NCBI GenBank assembly: GCA_023404095.1
Contig: JAEYDD010000056.1
Coordinates: 1-64,000, forward strand
Direction: 5' to 3'
DNA length: 64,000 nt
Origin: Pseudomonadota bacterium
GTDB lineage: Bacteria; Pseudomonadota; Alphaproteobacteria; Rhizobiales; Rhizobiaceae
The first letter of the stretch is position 1. Each line of letters begins with the position of its first letter. Shown one piece after another: positions 53,296 to 61,428 of the stretch. A program made the translations under genes and the position numbers. The notes under the pieces were generated by a model. The model was not told the DNA's origin and did no database searches. It was given only the letters and a program-made list of their open reading frames with translations.

Positions 53296-54060
53296 ATGTC
53301 TTTCTCGGATTACAGGACAGCTCTCGTAACCGGCGGCTCGGGCGGCATCGGTGCTGCCATCGCCGAGCGTCTCCGTCGGGAGAATATCGAAGTCCATGTG
53401 GTCGCCCGCAATGCGGCGGCACTCGAAGCGCTTGCTGCGCGAACCGGCTGCATTCCCCATGCAATCGACGTGACGGATCGCCAGGCCCTGGCGGCACTGA
53501 CCAGCCGCGTGGTGTTCGATATCCTCGTCAACAACGCCGGTGTCGACCGCCCGAAGAAGTTCCTTGAGGCCGAAGAGGGCGATATCGATCTCCTGGTCGA
53601 CGTCAACCTCAGGGCCGTACTGCATCTCTGCCGGATGATCGTTCCCGGCATGGCCGCCCGCGACCGTGGCCACGTCGTCAACATCTCCTCGATCGCCGGG
53701 AACTACAATTTCGGCGGCAACTCCAGTTATCACGCCACCAAGGCCGGCGTCGCCATGCTGTCCAACCAGCTGCGCCTCGATACGTTCGGCAAGCGCGTGC
53801 GGGTGACCGAGGTCTGCCCCGGGCGAGTTGCCACGGACATCTTCACCCATGTGCATGGCGATGACCCTTCCGTCCGCGAGCGCTTCATCGACGGCTTCGA
53901 GCTGCCGCAGGCGTCGGATATTGCAGACGCCATTGCCTTTGCCATCGCGGCGCCGGTCGCAGTCAACATCGGCCACATGGAAATCACCCCAACCCTGCAG
54001 GTCATGGGCGGCCTGCAGACGGCCAGGCCGCAATCTCCTTCCGGGGAGGGGCGCACGTGA
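53296..54060 (+). CDS. Short-chain dehydrogenase/reductase
   Basis: A 254-residue SDR with TGGSGGIGAAIAERL cofactor motif, NNAG, ISSIAGN (catalytic Ser) and YHATK (Tyr and Lys). The DIADAIAFAIAAPVAVNIGHMEITPT C-terminus resembles YdfG-type 3-hydroxyacid (serine) dehydrogenases. It overlaps the first permease gene by three bases, so it belongs to the transporter operon and may act on the imported compound. ATG 53296 follows GGGGAACAG. Confidence 0.84.
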   Translation: MSFSDYRTALVTGGSGGIGAAIAERLRRENIEVHVVARNAAALEALAARTGCIPHAIDVTDRQALAALTSRVVFDILVNNAGVDRPKKFLEAEEGDIDLLVDVNLRAVLHLCRMIVPGMAARDRGHVVNISSIAGNYNFGGNSSYHATKAGVAMLSNQLRLDTFGKRVRVTEVCPGRVATDIFTHVHGDDPSVRERFIDGFELPQASDIADAIAFAIAAPVAVNIGHMEITPTLQVMGGLQTARPQSPSGEGRT

Positions 54061-54764
54061 ATGGTTTCGATCTCGGCGTAATTCTGGCCAATCCGGAATA
54101 CGTCTCCATGCTTATGCATGGGCTTGAAGCGACCTTGATCATCGCCATCGGCTCATGGCTTCTGGCAATGACGCTGGCGCTCCTGCTTCTGGCGATACGA
54201 TTTTCGCCCGGCCCGGTCGGCCACCGCGTAGTCGCTGCCTATGTGTCCTATCACCGCAACGTGCCGACCCTGGTGCAGCTGATGCTGTGGTACTTCGGTA
54301 TCTACACGCTCCTGCCGACGGCGGCCTCGGACTGGCTGGCCCATCATTCGGCGGAGATGATCTTTGCCGTGCTCGGGCTTGGCCTGTGCCAGGCGGCGTA
54401 CTTCAGCGAGGATATGCGTTCGGGCCTGAGGTCTGTCAGCCCGGGCCAGATGGAAGCGGCGCAGGCCCTGGGGCATGGATATCTGTCCGCCATGCGTTAC
54501 GTGGTTGCGCCGCAAGGCATTCGAAACGCGTTGCCAGCCCTCGTCAACCACAGTGTCTCCCTATTCAAGAACAGCAGTCTGGCGCTGGTCATCGGTGCGC
54601 CGGAGCTGACCCATGCGATCAAGGAAGTCGAGAATCTCAGCTTCCGCACCTTCGAGATCTACCTTATCGGTACCCTGATCTATCTGGCGATCTCGCTCAC
54701 CATCATGTGGCTTGGCGCCTACCTGTGCTGGCGCGCTGATCCGGCGACGGGGGGCGCACGATGA
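54057..54764 (+). CDS. Amino-acid-type ABC transporter permease
   Basis: A 235-residue permease of the HisM/GlnP family with five membrane helices. The EAA loop is QMEAAQALGHGYLSAMRYVVAP. Start is GTG 54057, overlapping the SDR stop. It pairs with the permease at 54761. Compact size contrasts with the large Aap-like permeases at 13354-15599. Confidence 0.86.
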   Translation: MNGFDLGVILANPEYVSMLMHGLEATLIIAIGSWLLAMTLALLLLAIRFSPGPVGHRVVAAYVSYHRNVPTLVQLMLWYFGIYTLLPTAASDWLAHHSAEMIFAVLGLGLCQAAYFSEDMRSGLRSVSPGQMEAAQALGHGYLSAMRYVVAPQGIRNALPALVNHSVSLFKNSSLALVIGAPELTHAIKEVENLSFRTFEIYLIGTLIYLAISLTIMWLGAYLCWRADPATGGAR

Positions 54765-55519
54765 TCCACGATCTGTTCGCCATCCTCGATCAATATGGAC
54801 TGCTGCTGCTGATAGGCCAGTATCCGAACGGTCCGCTCGGCGGTCTTGCCAACACGCTGATCCTGTCGGCCCTCGCCATCCTGTTCGCATTTCCAGTGGC
54901 CATCCTGTTCGCTTTCGCCCGGCTTTCCCGCTTTCGCGTCCTGCGCTGGCCGGTCACCGTACTGGTCTATGTCACACGCGGCGTGCCGCTCCTGATGCTT
55001 ATCCTGTGGTGCTATTTTCTGGTGCCGATGCTGACGGGTGCGGATGTCCCAAGTTTCGTGACGATGCTGGTGACACTGGTCATCTACCAGGGCGCCTTCC
55101 TCAGCGAGATCGTGCGTGCCGGGATTATAGCGCTGGGACAGGGACAGATGGATGCGGCGCGCGCGCTCGGTCATGGCTACTTCGGCGCCATGCGTTACGT
55201 CATCTTGCCGCAGGCGCTCTACAACATGATCCCCAGCATGCTGTCCACCTTCGTTGCGACGATCAAGGACACCACGCTCGGCTATGTCATCAACGTTCCG
55301 GACCTGACATTCGCTGCAAGCCAGGTGAACAACCAGCTTCTGACGCAGCCCTTCCAGGTCTTCGTGATCCTCGCGCTGACCTATTACGTCCTCTGCTGGT
55401 CGCTGACCTGGCTGACCAATGTCGTCGAGCGCCGAATCTCGCGCCGACGCGCCGGCCTCACCCGTCGGCGCGAGGACGTACATCCCTTGAATTCCAGTGT
55501 AGTGGAGCCGCAGCCATGA
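54761..55519 (+). CDS. Amino-acid-type ABC transporter permease
   Basis: A 252-residue HisM/GlnP-type permease. Membrane helices begin near residue 28, and the EAA loop is QMDAARALGHGYFGAMRYVILPQ. A positively charged C-terminal tail (RRISRRRAGLTRRRED) follows the last helix. It overlaps the upstream permease by four bases and the ATPase by four bases. Confidence 0.86.
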   Translation: MIHDLFAILDQYGLLLLIGQYPNGPLGGLANTLILSALAILFAFPVAILFAFARLSRFRVLRWPVTVLVYVTRGVPLLMLILWCYFLVPMLTGADVPSFVTMLVTLVIYQGAFLSEIVRAGIIALGQGQMDAARALGHGYFGAMRYVILPQALYNMIPSMLSTFVATIKDTTLGYVINVPDLTFAASQVNNQLLTQPFQVFVILALTYYVLCWSLTWLTNVVERRISRRRAGLTRRREDVHPLNSSVVEPQP

Positions 55520-56259
55520 CCGAACAGGCGATTCAGATTTCAGATGTGCGCAAGGCCTACGGCGACTTCGAAGTACTGAAGGGCATCAATGCCTCCGTGT
55601 CCCGCGGGGAGGTGGTCGTCATCTGCGGCCCTTCCGGCTCCGGTAAGTCGACGCTCATCCGCACGGTCAACCGGCTGGAGGAAATCAGCGGAGGTTCGAT
55701 CCTGTTCGAAGGCCAGGACATTCATGCGCCGATGAAGAACAGGGAGTTGAACCGCCTGCGCAGCCGCATCGGCTTCGTCTTCCAGAACTTCAATCTCTTT
55801 CCGCACCTGTCGGTGGTCGAGAACGTCGCCATGTCTCCCGTCAAGGTGAAGGGCGTCAATCCCGCAGAAGCGCATGAGAAGGCCCTTCGCCTGCTGGCCC
55901 GTGTCGGCCTGGCGGAAAAGGCGAACGCCTATCCCGCCCAGCTTTCGGGCGGTCAGCAGCAGCGTGTGGCCATTGCGCGTGCGCTCGCCATGGAGCCGCC
56001 GGTCATGCTCTTCGACGAACCGACATCGGCGCTCGACCCCGAGATGGTCGGAGAAGTTCTAGCTGTCATGAAGTCTCTCGCCGCCGATGGCATGACCATG
56101 ATGTGCGTAACCCACGAAATGGGCTTTGCCCGCGACGTTGCCGATCGCATCTGGTTCATCGACGCTGGACAGATCATCGAAACCGCGACGCCGGAACAGT
56201 TCTTTACCAACCCCAAGCACCCGCGCGCGCAACGCTTCCTTTCCGACCTGCGGCACTGA
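55516..56259 (+). CDS. Amino-acid-type ABC transporter ATPase (GlnQ-like)
   Basis: A 247-residue ATPase. Walker A is GPSGSGKST, the Q-loop is FQNFNLFPHLSV, the signature is LSGGQQQR, Walker B is VMLFDEPTSALD, and the switch His is in VTHEMGFARDVADR. It is standard GlnQ length. It could also energise the ATPase-less Aap-like permeases at 13354-15599, but nothing in the sequence shows that. Confidence 0.9.
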   Translation: MTEQAIQISDVRKAYGDFEVLKGINASVSRGEVVVICGPSGSGKSTLIRTVNRLEEISGGSILFEGQDIHAPMKNRELNRLRSRIGFVFQNFNLFPHLSVVENVAMSPVKVKGVNPAEAHEKALRLLARVGLAEKANAYPAQLSGGQQQRVAIARALAMEPPVMLFDEPTSALDPEMVGEVLAVMKSLAADGMTMMCVTHEMGFARDVADRIWFIDAGQIIETATPEQFFTNPKHPRAQRFLSDLRH

Positions 56260-56385
56260 GAGCCGCAAGAGACTGCAGAGTTTTCCCGGTCCTTCGCGGC
56301 CTGGGAGGAGAACCACGCCCGTCACCTCGGTTGTGGACCATGTCTTGAACAGTAAGTGCCTGACAATAAACCAAGGAGAACAGTC

Positions 56386-57222
56386 GTGAAGTGCAAGTCC
56401 GTCATCCTCGCCAGCCTGCTTGCCGCATCAGCCCTCGCAACCGTGGCGAAAGCCGATGTCCTCGCCGATATCGAGGCAAACAAGACACTGCGTTGCGCAA
56501 CATTCGCCGACGTCCCGCCCTTTGCCTCACCGGATGTGAACACCCGCGAGATGGTCGGGTTTGACGTCGACCTGTGCAATGCCATCGCCCGCGAGCTCGG
56601 TGTCAAGGCCGAGGTCAAGCCGGTCTCCGTCGAAGCCCGCGTGCCGGAAGTCAAGCTTGGTCGCGTCGACATCACTGTCGCGAATCTCGCCTATACCCAG
56701 AGCCGCGCGGAACAGATCCAGTTCTCCGATCCCTACTATCTGGCCAAGGAAATGCTGATCGTGCCTGTCGACGATACGGGCAAGTCGAAGTCGGACTACG
56801 TCGGCCAGCGCGTTGCCTCCACCAAAGGTTCGACCTCGGAAATGTCGATCAAGCTCAACAAGTCCGAGCCGCTGACCTTCCAGGATACGGCGTCCGCCTA
56901 TCTCGCCGTTCAGCAGGGCAAGGCGCGGGGCATGGTGGCCAACACGATGACGACCACCAAGCTCGTGAACGAGTCCAAGACCAGAGGCAAGGAGATGCGG
57001 ATGATCCCCGAGCCCATGCTCTATCAGCCGATCGGCATCGGCATGGCGAAGGATCAGCCGGCACTGACCTCCAAGATCAACGAGGTCCTGCGCAAGCTCG
57101 ATGATTCGGGCGAGATCAACCAGATCTGGGACAAGTGGCTCGGCCCGAACACCGAGTACAAGATGACCCGCACCGACAAGGTCTTGCCGCTCTCCGAACT
57201 GAAGTTCGACCCGATCCCCTGA
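56386..57222 (+). CDS. Amino-acid-type ABC transporter binding protein (family 3)
   Basis: A 278-residue family 3 receptor with a signal peptide (VKCKSVILASLLAASALATVAKA). Mature features are LRCATFADVPPFASPD, GFDVDLCNAIARELG, VDITVANLAYTQSRAEQIQFSDPYYL and the GSTSE ligand loop. GTG 56386 is preceded by AAGGAGAA at a good distance; the upstream ATG lacks one. It lies 126 bases after the ATPase gene and completes the transporter. Confidence 0.85.
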   Translation: MKCKSVILASLLAASALATVAKADVLADIEANKTLRCATFADVPPFASPDVNTREMVGFDVDLCNAIARELGVKAEVKPVSVEARVPEVKLGRVDITVANLAYTQSRAEQIQFSDPYYLAKEMLIVPVDDTGKSKSDYVGQRVASTKGSTSEMSIKLNKSEPLTFQDTASAYLAVQQGKARGMVANTMTTTKLVNESKTRGKEMRMIPEPMLYQPIGIGMAKDQPALTSKINEVLRKLDDSGEINQIWDKWLGPNTEYKMTRTDKVLPLSELKFDPIP

Positions 57223-57276
57223 TCGGAACTGACTACCGCTTCTCAGGCGGCTTCCAGACACCAACCCAGACAACGT

Positions 57277-57296
57277 GGCGGGCAGGCATGCCCGCC
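57277..57296 (+). repeat. Intercistronic hairpin after the binding-protein gene
   Basis: GGCGGGCA (57277-57284) pairs with TGCCCGCC (57289-57296) over a four-base loop. It lies between the binding-protein gene and the RraA-like gene and may stabilise the upstream message or attenuate expression of the enzymes. Confidence 0.55.
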
Positions 57297-57318
57297 GAAC
57301 GACAACCTGCGAGGAAAC

Positions 57319-57993
57319 TTGGCCCATATCAAGAAAATCCCCGTCCGTCCGGCAAAGGCCGAGGTCGAGGCATTGGCGAAATTCTCGCCGGCCACCATCC
57401 ATGAAGCCCAGGGGCGCCGGGGTGCCTTGTCATCCCGCATCAAGCCGGTCGACTACCGCATGAAGCTCTGCGGCCCGGCCTTTACCGTGCGCTGCGCACC
57501 TCGCGACAACATCATGCTGCAGCTTGCGATCAATTTTGCGCAGGCTGGCGATATCATCGTCGTCTCCGGCGGCGAGTATGAAGAGGCGGGATCCTTCGGT
57601 GACGTGCTCGCCAATGCGTGCCTCGCCAAGGGCATCGGTGGTCTCGTGACCGATAGCGGCGTGCGAGACAGCCTGCAGCTGCGGGATCTCGGCTTCCCGG
57701 TCTTCTCGCTCAGCCTCTGCATCAAGGGCACCGTGAAGGAAACGCTGACCACGACCAATGACTCGATCGTCATCGGCGGCGAGATCGTGCATCCGGGCGA
57801 CATCATCGTCGGCGATGCGGATGGGCTCGTGGTCGTGCGCCGCGAGGAAGCAGCTGACGTCTCCGCACTCTCCCAGGCCCGTGAAGATGCGGAAGCCCGT
57901 TACATCGCGGACTACAAGGCCGGCAAATCCGTCATCGAAGTCTCCAAGCTAGAGGCCGTCCTGAAGGCCAAGGGCCTGACGGTCGAAGCCTGA
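57319..57993 (+). CDS. RraA-fold aldolase/decarboxylase family protein
   Basis: A 224-residue RraA-like protein, the third in the window. PRDNIMLQLAINFAQAGDIIVV, GDVLANACLAKGIGG and the Arg-Asp pair in TDSGVRDSLQL are the metal and pyruvate-binding features. The start appears to be TTG 57319 with GAGG just upstream; no ATG is available before the conserved region. It probably acts as an aldolase or oxaloacetate-type decarboxylase on a sugar-acid-derived intermediate. Confidence 0.78.
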   Translation: MAHIKKIPVRPAKAEVEALAKFSPATIHEAQGRRGALSSRIKPVDYRMKLCGPAFTVRCAPRDNIMLQLAINFAQAGDIIVVSGGEYEEAGSFGDVLANACLAKGIGGLVTDSGVRDSLQLRDLGFPVFSLSLCIKGTVKETLTTTNDSIVIGGEIVHPGDIIVGDADGLVVVRREEAADVSALSQAREDAEARYIADYKAGKSVIEVSKLEAVLKAKGLTVEA

Positions 57994-58044
57994 TAGTTGA
58001 ACAATGAGCGGCGAACCTTCGGGTAAACAGGAGACGATGTCGAG

Positions 58045-58812
58045 ATGACCAGCCCATTGTTCAGTCTTTCGGGTCGGCGTGCCCTGATCACGGGTTCTTC
58101 GCAGGGCATTGGCTTTGCGCTTGCTGAAGGCCTTGCGGCGCATGGCGCGGATGTGGTGCTGAACGGCCGTGACCGTGTGAAGCTCGATGCTGCGGTCAAG
58201 ACGTTGCAGCATGCCGGCTTTACGGCCTCTGCCAGTGATTTCGACGTCACGGATGGCGAGGCTGTCAAGGCCGGCGTTGCGGCGATTGAGGCGGAGATCG
58301 GTCCGATCGATATCCTGATCAACAATGCCGGCATGCAGTACCGCACGCCGCTAGAGGACTTCCCGGCGGATCGCTGGGAGCAGTTGCTGAAGACGAACAT
58401 CTCGAGCGTCTTCTATGTCGGCCAGGCAGTGGCCCGCCACATGATCCCTCGCGGGCGCGGCAAGATCGTCAACATTGCGTCTGTCCAGAGCGAGCTCGCG
58501 CGTCCCGGGATCGCGCCCTACACGGCGACCAAGGGGGCGGTAAAGAACCTGACACGCGGTATGTCGACCGATTGGGCCAAGTATGGACTGCAGGTGAATG
58601 CGATTGCCCCGGGGTATTTCCGGACGCCGCTCAACCAGGCGCTGGTCGACAATCCAGAATTCTCCCCCTGGCTGGAGAAGCGCACGCCCGCCGGTCGCTG
58701 GGGTGACGTCGAGGAACTGGTCGGCGCGGCCGTATTCCTGTCGTCGAACGCTTCCTCCTTCGTGAATGGACACACACTCTATGTCGACGGCGGCATCACC
58801 ATCAGTCTCTGA
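58045..58812 (+). CDS. Gluconate 5-dehydrogenase-like SDR (IdnO-like)
   Basis: A 255-residue SDR with ITGSSQGIGFALAEGL, NNAGMQYRTPLEDFP, the catalytic Ser in IASVQSEL and YTATK. The N-terminal FSLSGRRALITG and C-terminal NGHTLYVDGG are close to gluconate 5-dehydrogenase (Gno/IdnO), which reduces 5-ketogluconate to gluconate. The adjacent gluconokinase and L-idonate dehydrogenase homologues support this. Its last 32 bases are shared with the gluconokinase gene. Confidence 0.8.
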   Translation: MTSPLFSLSGRRALITGSSQGIGFALAEGLAAHGADVVLNGRDRVKLDAAVKTLQHAGFTASASDFDVTDGEAVKAGVAAIEAEIGPIDILINNAGMQYRTPLEDFPADRWEQLLKTNISSVFYVGQAVARHMIPRGRGKIVNIASVQSELARPGIAPYTATKGAVKNLTRGMSTDWAKYGLQVNAIAPGYFRTPLNQALVDNPEFSPWLEKRTPAGRWGDVEELVGAAVFLSSNASSFVNGHTLYVDGGITISL

Positions 58813-59344
58813 CACGGGCTATTTGCCGGGTCCTATCGTCGTTATGGGCGTTTCGGGATGCGGCAAGTCGTCGGTCGGGGCAAAGCTCGCAGACCATCTT
58901 GATGCGCGCTTCGTCGAGGGCGACAGCCTGCATCCGCCGGAGAATGTTCAAAAGATGCGGCGCGGCACGCCGCTGGAGGATGCGGACCGCTGGCCCTGGC
59001 TTGCAGCGATCGGAGAGGTTCTGTCGGCGAAAGCGGATGGATCCCGGTCGGTGGTCGTGACGTGTTCGGCGCTGAAGCGCGCCTATCGCGACCGGTTGAG
59101 GGAACTAGCAGGCCAGCCGGTGACCTTCGTCTTCCTGCAGGGGCACCGCGCGTTGCTTGCGGCGCGAATGGCTGGCCGCCAACACGAGTACATGCCGTTG
59201 TCGCTGCTCGACAGTCAGCTCGCGACGCTGGAACTGCCACAGACGGAGCCCGATGTCGTGAGGATCGACATCAATCAACCGCTTGAAGCCATCGTCGGAC
59301 GGGCGATGACCGTGCTTGCGCTGCGCAGGCGAGGAACGAGCTGA
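58781..59344 (+). CDS. gntK: Gluconokinase
   Basis: A 187-residue P-loop kinase of the GntK/IdnK family. Walker A is MGVSGCGKSS (about 23-32), then FVEGDSLHPPENVQKMRRGTP with the substrate-binding residues, and VVTCSALKRAYRDRLR. It phosphorylates gluconate to 6-phosphogluconate. ATG 58781 lies inside the end of the SDR gene (32-base overlap); the N-terminal 20 residues are variable in the family. An alternative start is ATG 58766. Confidence 0.87.
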   Translation: MSTAASPSVSDTGYLPGPIVVMGVSGCGKSSVGAKLADHLDARFVEGDSLHPPENVQKMRRGTPLEDADRWPWLAAIGEVLSAKADGSRSVVVTCSALKRAYRDRLRELAGQPVTFVFLQGHRALLAARMAGRQHEYMPLSLLDSQLATLELPQTEPDVVRIDINQPLEAIVGRAMTVLALRRRGTS

Positions 59345-59364
59345 GAGAACCATCGGAGGACATC

Positions 59365-60312
59365 ATGAGCAAGCCCGAACTCCTTCTGATCGGGCCCTAT
59401 CCGGAATGGGATATGGTCGAACTGGAAGACCGATATACCGTGCACAGGCTTTACGAGGCGGCTGACCGCGAAGCCTTCATCCGCACCCATGCGGGCGCGA
59501 GCCGGGCGATCGCCACACGTGGCGAACTGGGCGCATCGGCCGAACTGATCGCAGCCCTGCCGAAGCTCGAGATCATCTCGGTCTATGGCGTAGGCTTCGA
59601 TGCGGTCAATCTCGATGCGGCCCGCGCCCGCGGCATCCGCGTCACCAATACGCCGGACGTGCTGACCAATGACGTGGCCGATCTCGGCGTTGCGATGATG
59701 CTGGTGCAGTCGCGCGGGATGATCGGTGCGGAGAGCTGGGTACGTGACGGCAGCTGGGCGGCCAAGGGCCTCTATCCGCTGAAGCGTCGCGTCTGGGGCC
59801 GCAAGGCCGGCGTGCTGGGTCTCGGCCGGATCGGCTACGAGGTTGCCAAGCGCCTGAAGGGTTTTGACATGGATATCGCCTATAGCGACGTTTCGGAAAA
59901 GTCCTATGCGGAGGGCATGACCTATATCGCCGACCCGGTGGAGCTTGCCCGCCATGCCGACTTCCTGTTCGTGACGCTCGCCGCTTCCGCAGCCACCCGT
60001 CATATCGTCGGTAAACAGGTGATCGAGGCGCTCGGTCCGGAAGGTATGCTGGTCAACATCTCGCGTGCGTCGAATATCGACGAACAGGCGCTGCTAGAGG
60101 CCCTTGAGAGAGGGGCGCTCGGTGCGGCGGCACTCGACGTCTTCGAAGGCGAGCCGAAGCTCGACCCGCGTTTCCTCGAACTCGACAACGTGCTTGTCCA
60201 ACCGCACCATGCTTCCGGGACGATCGAGACGCGCAAGGCGATGGGCCAGCTGGTACGCGACAACCTTGCCGCCCACTTTGCCGGCACGGCACTGCCGACT
60301 CCGGTCATCTGA
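59365..60312 (+). CDS. 2-hydroxyacid dehydrogenase (GhrB/2-ketogluconate reductase-like)
   Basis: A 315-residue NAD(P)-dependent D-2-hydroxyacid dehydrogenase. The NAD fold has VLGLGRIGYEVAKRLKG; catalytic Arg is in NISRASNIDE, Glu in DVFEGEPK and His in QPHHASGT. This short form, without ACT domain, resembles hydroxypyruvate/2-ketogluconate reductases. It lies between gntK and the L-idonate dehydrogenase gene, so reduction of a keto-sugar acid is likely. GGAGGACATC precedes the ATG. Confidence 0.84.
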   Translation: MSKPELLLIGPYPEWDMVELEDRYTVHRLYEAADREAFIRTHAGASRAIATRGELGASAELIAALPKLEIISVYGVGFDAVNLDAARARGIRVTNTPDVLTNDVADLGVAMMLVQSRGMIGAESWVRDGSWAAKGLYPLKRRVWGRKAGVLGLGRIGYEVAKRLKGFDMDIAYSDVSEKSYAEGMTYIADPVELARHADFLFVTLAASAATRHIVGKQVIEALGPEGMLVNISRASNIDEQALLEALERGALGAAALDVFEGEPKLDPRFLELDNVLVQPHHASGTIETRKAMGQLVRDNLAAHFAGTALPTPVI

Positions 60313-60324
60313 GGAGCTTTTTTC

Positions 60325-61356
60325 ATGAAAGCCATCGTCATTCATGCCGCCAAGGATTTGCGGATCGAAGAGCGCGACGTCGGGGCGCCCGGCCCCGGCG
60401 AGGTGGAGGTCGCGATCGAGGCCGGCGGCATCTGCGGCTCGGACCTGCACTACTACAATCACGGCGGCTTCGGCACGGTCAGGCTGCGCGAGCCGATGAT
60501 CCTCGGCCACGAGGTCGCCGGCACGGTGAAGGCACTCGGCGCAGGGGTCTCGCATCTGGAAATCGGCGACCGTGTCGCGGTTTCGCCGAGCCGACCCTGC
60601 AATGCCTGCGATTATTGCCTTGAGGGCAAGCAGAACCATTGCTTCAACATGCGCTTCTATGGGTCGGCCATGCCCATGCCGCATATCCAGGGGGCCTTCC
60701 GCCAGCGCCTAGTCGCGGAAGCCTCTCAGTGCCATCCGGTCGATGACGGCATCTCGATCCACGAGGCGGCGATGGCCGAGCCCTTTGCCGTCGCGCTGCA
60801 TGCGGTGAAGCGGGCAGGCGCCCTCACAGACAAGCGCGTCTTCGTCACCGGCTGCGGGCCGATCGGTGCGCTGGCGATCATTGCCGCGCGGGCGCATGGC
60901 GCGCGGGAGATCGTCGCCACGGACGTAATGGACGCTGTCCTGAGAAAAGCCCTGCACGTCGGCGCCGACCGGGTGATCAACAGTGCCGAAAACCCCGAAG
61001 AACTTTCGAATTATACGGTCAACAAGGGGTACTTCGACGTGCAATTCGAGGCCTCAGGCAATGAGCGCGCCATGCGGTCCGGCCTGGAGGTCCTGCGGCC
61101 TCAATCGACATTGGTCCAGCTTGGTCTCGGTGGGGATATCTCCTTCCCGCAGAACATGGTGGTTGCCAAGGAAATCGAGCTGAAAGGCACGTTCCGCTTC
61201 CATGAGGAGTTCGGACTGGCAGTCAACCTGATCAACCGGCGTCGCGTAGATCTCACGCCGCTTCTAACCGGCACCTATCCGCTGGAAGACGTGGTCCGTG
61301 CCTTCGAGGTGGCCGGCGACCGAACGCAATCGATGAAGGTCCAGCTCGCGTTCTGA
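60325..61356 (+). CDS. L-idonate 5-dehydrogenase-like zinc alcohol dehydrogenase
   Basis: A 343-residue medium-chain dehydrogenase. Catalytic zinc ligands are in GICGSDLHYY (Cys) and ILGHEVAGTV (His, Glu); the structural zinc cysteines are in RPCNACDYCLEGKQNHC; the NAD fold has VTGCGPIGALAI. The family pattern HYYNHGGFG is typical of IdnD. With the IdnO-like SDR and gluconokinase it would give L-idonate to 5-ketogluconate to gluconate to 6-phosphogluconate. GAGGAGC precedes ATG 60325. Confidence 0.82.
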   Translation: MKAIVIHAAKDLRIEERDVGAPGPGEVEVAIEAGGICGSDLHYYNHGGFGTVRLREPMILGHEVAGTVKALGAGVSHLEIGDRVAVSPSRPCNACDYCLEGKQNHCFNMRFYGSAMPMPHIQGAFRQRLVAEASQCHPVDDGISIHEAAMAEPFAVALHAVKRAGALTDKRVFVTGCGPIGALAIIAARAHGAREIVATDVMDAVLRKALHVGADRVINSAENPEELSNYTVNKGYFDVQFEASGNERAMRSGLEVLRPQSTLVQLGLGGDISFPQNMVVAKEIELKGTFRFHEEFGLAVNLINRRRVDLTPLLTGTYPLEDVVRAFEVAGDRTQSMKVQLAF

Positions 61357-61395
61357 CGGCGCGGAAGACGGGAAGCGACATGGCATGCAGTAAGC

Positions 61396-61422
61396 CCGGC
61401 AGTATGGTCTCAACCATACCGG
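61396..61422. repeat. Hairpin between convergent operons
   Basis: GTATGGT (61402-61408) pairs with ACCATAC (61413-61419) over a four-base loop, with CCGG/CGG outside. It sits between the convergent L-idonate dehydrogenase and deacetylase-like genes. A terminator role is plausible although no T-tract is present. Confidence 0.45.
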
Positions 61423-61428
61423 CATGTT

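Noticed and set aside
54712..56259. 515-residue frame that would fuse an unknown N-terminus to the GlnQ-like ATPase
   Set aside because: The N-terminal 268 residues are low-complexity shadow of the permease gene; ATG 55516 starts a normal-length ATPase.
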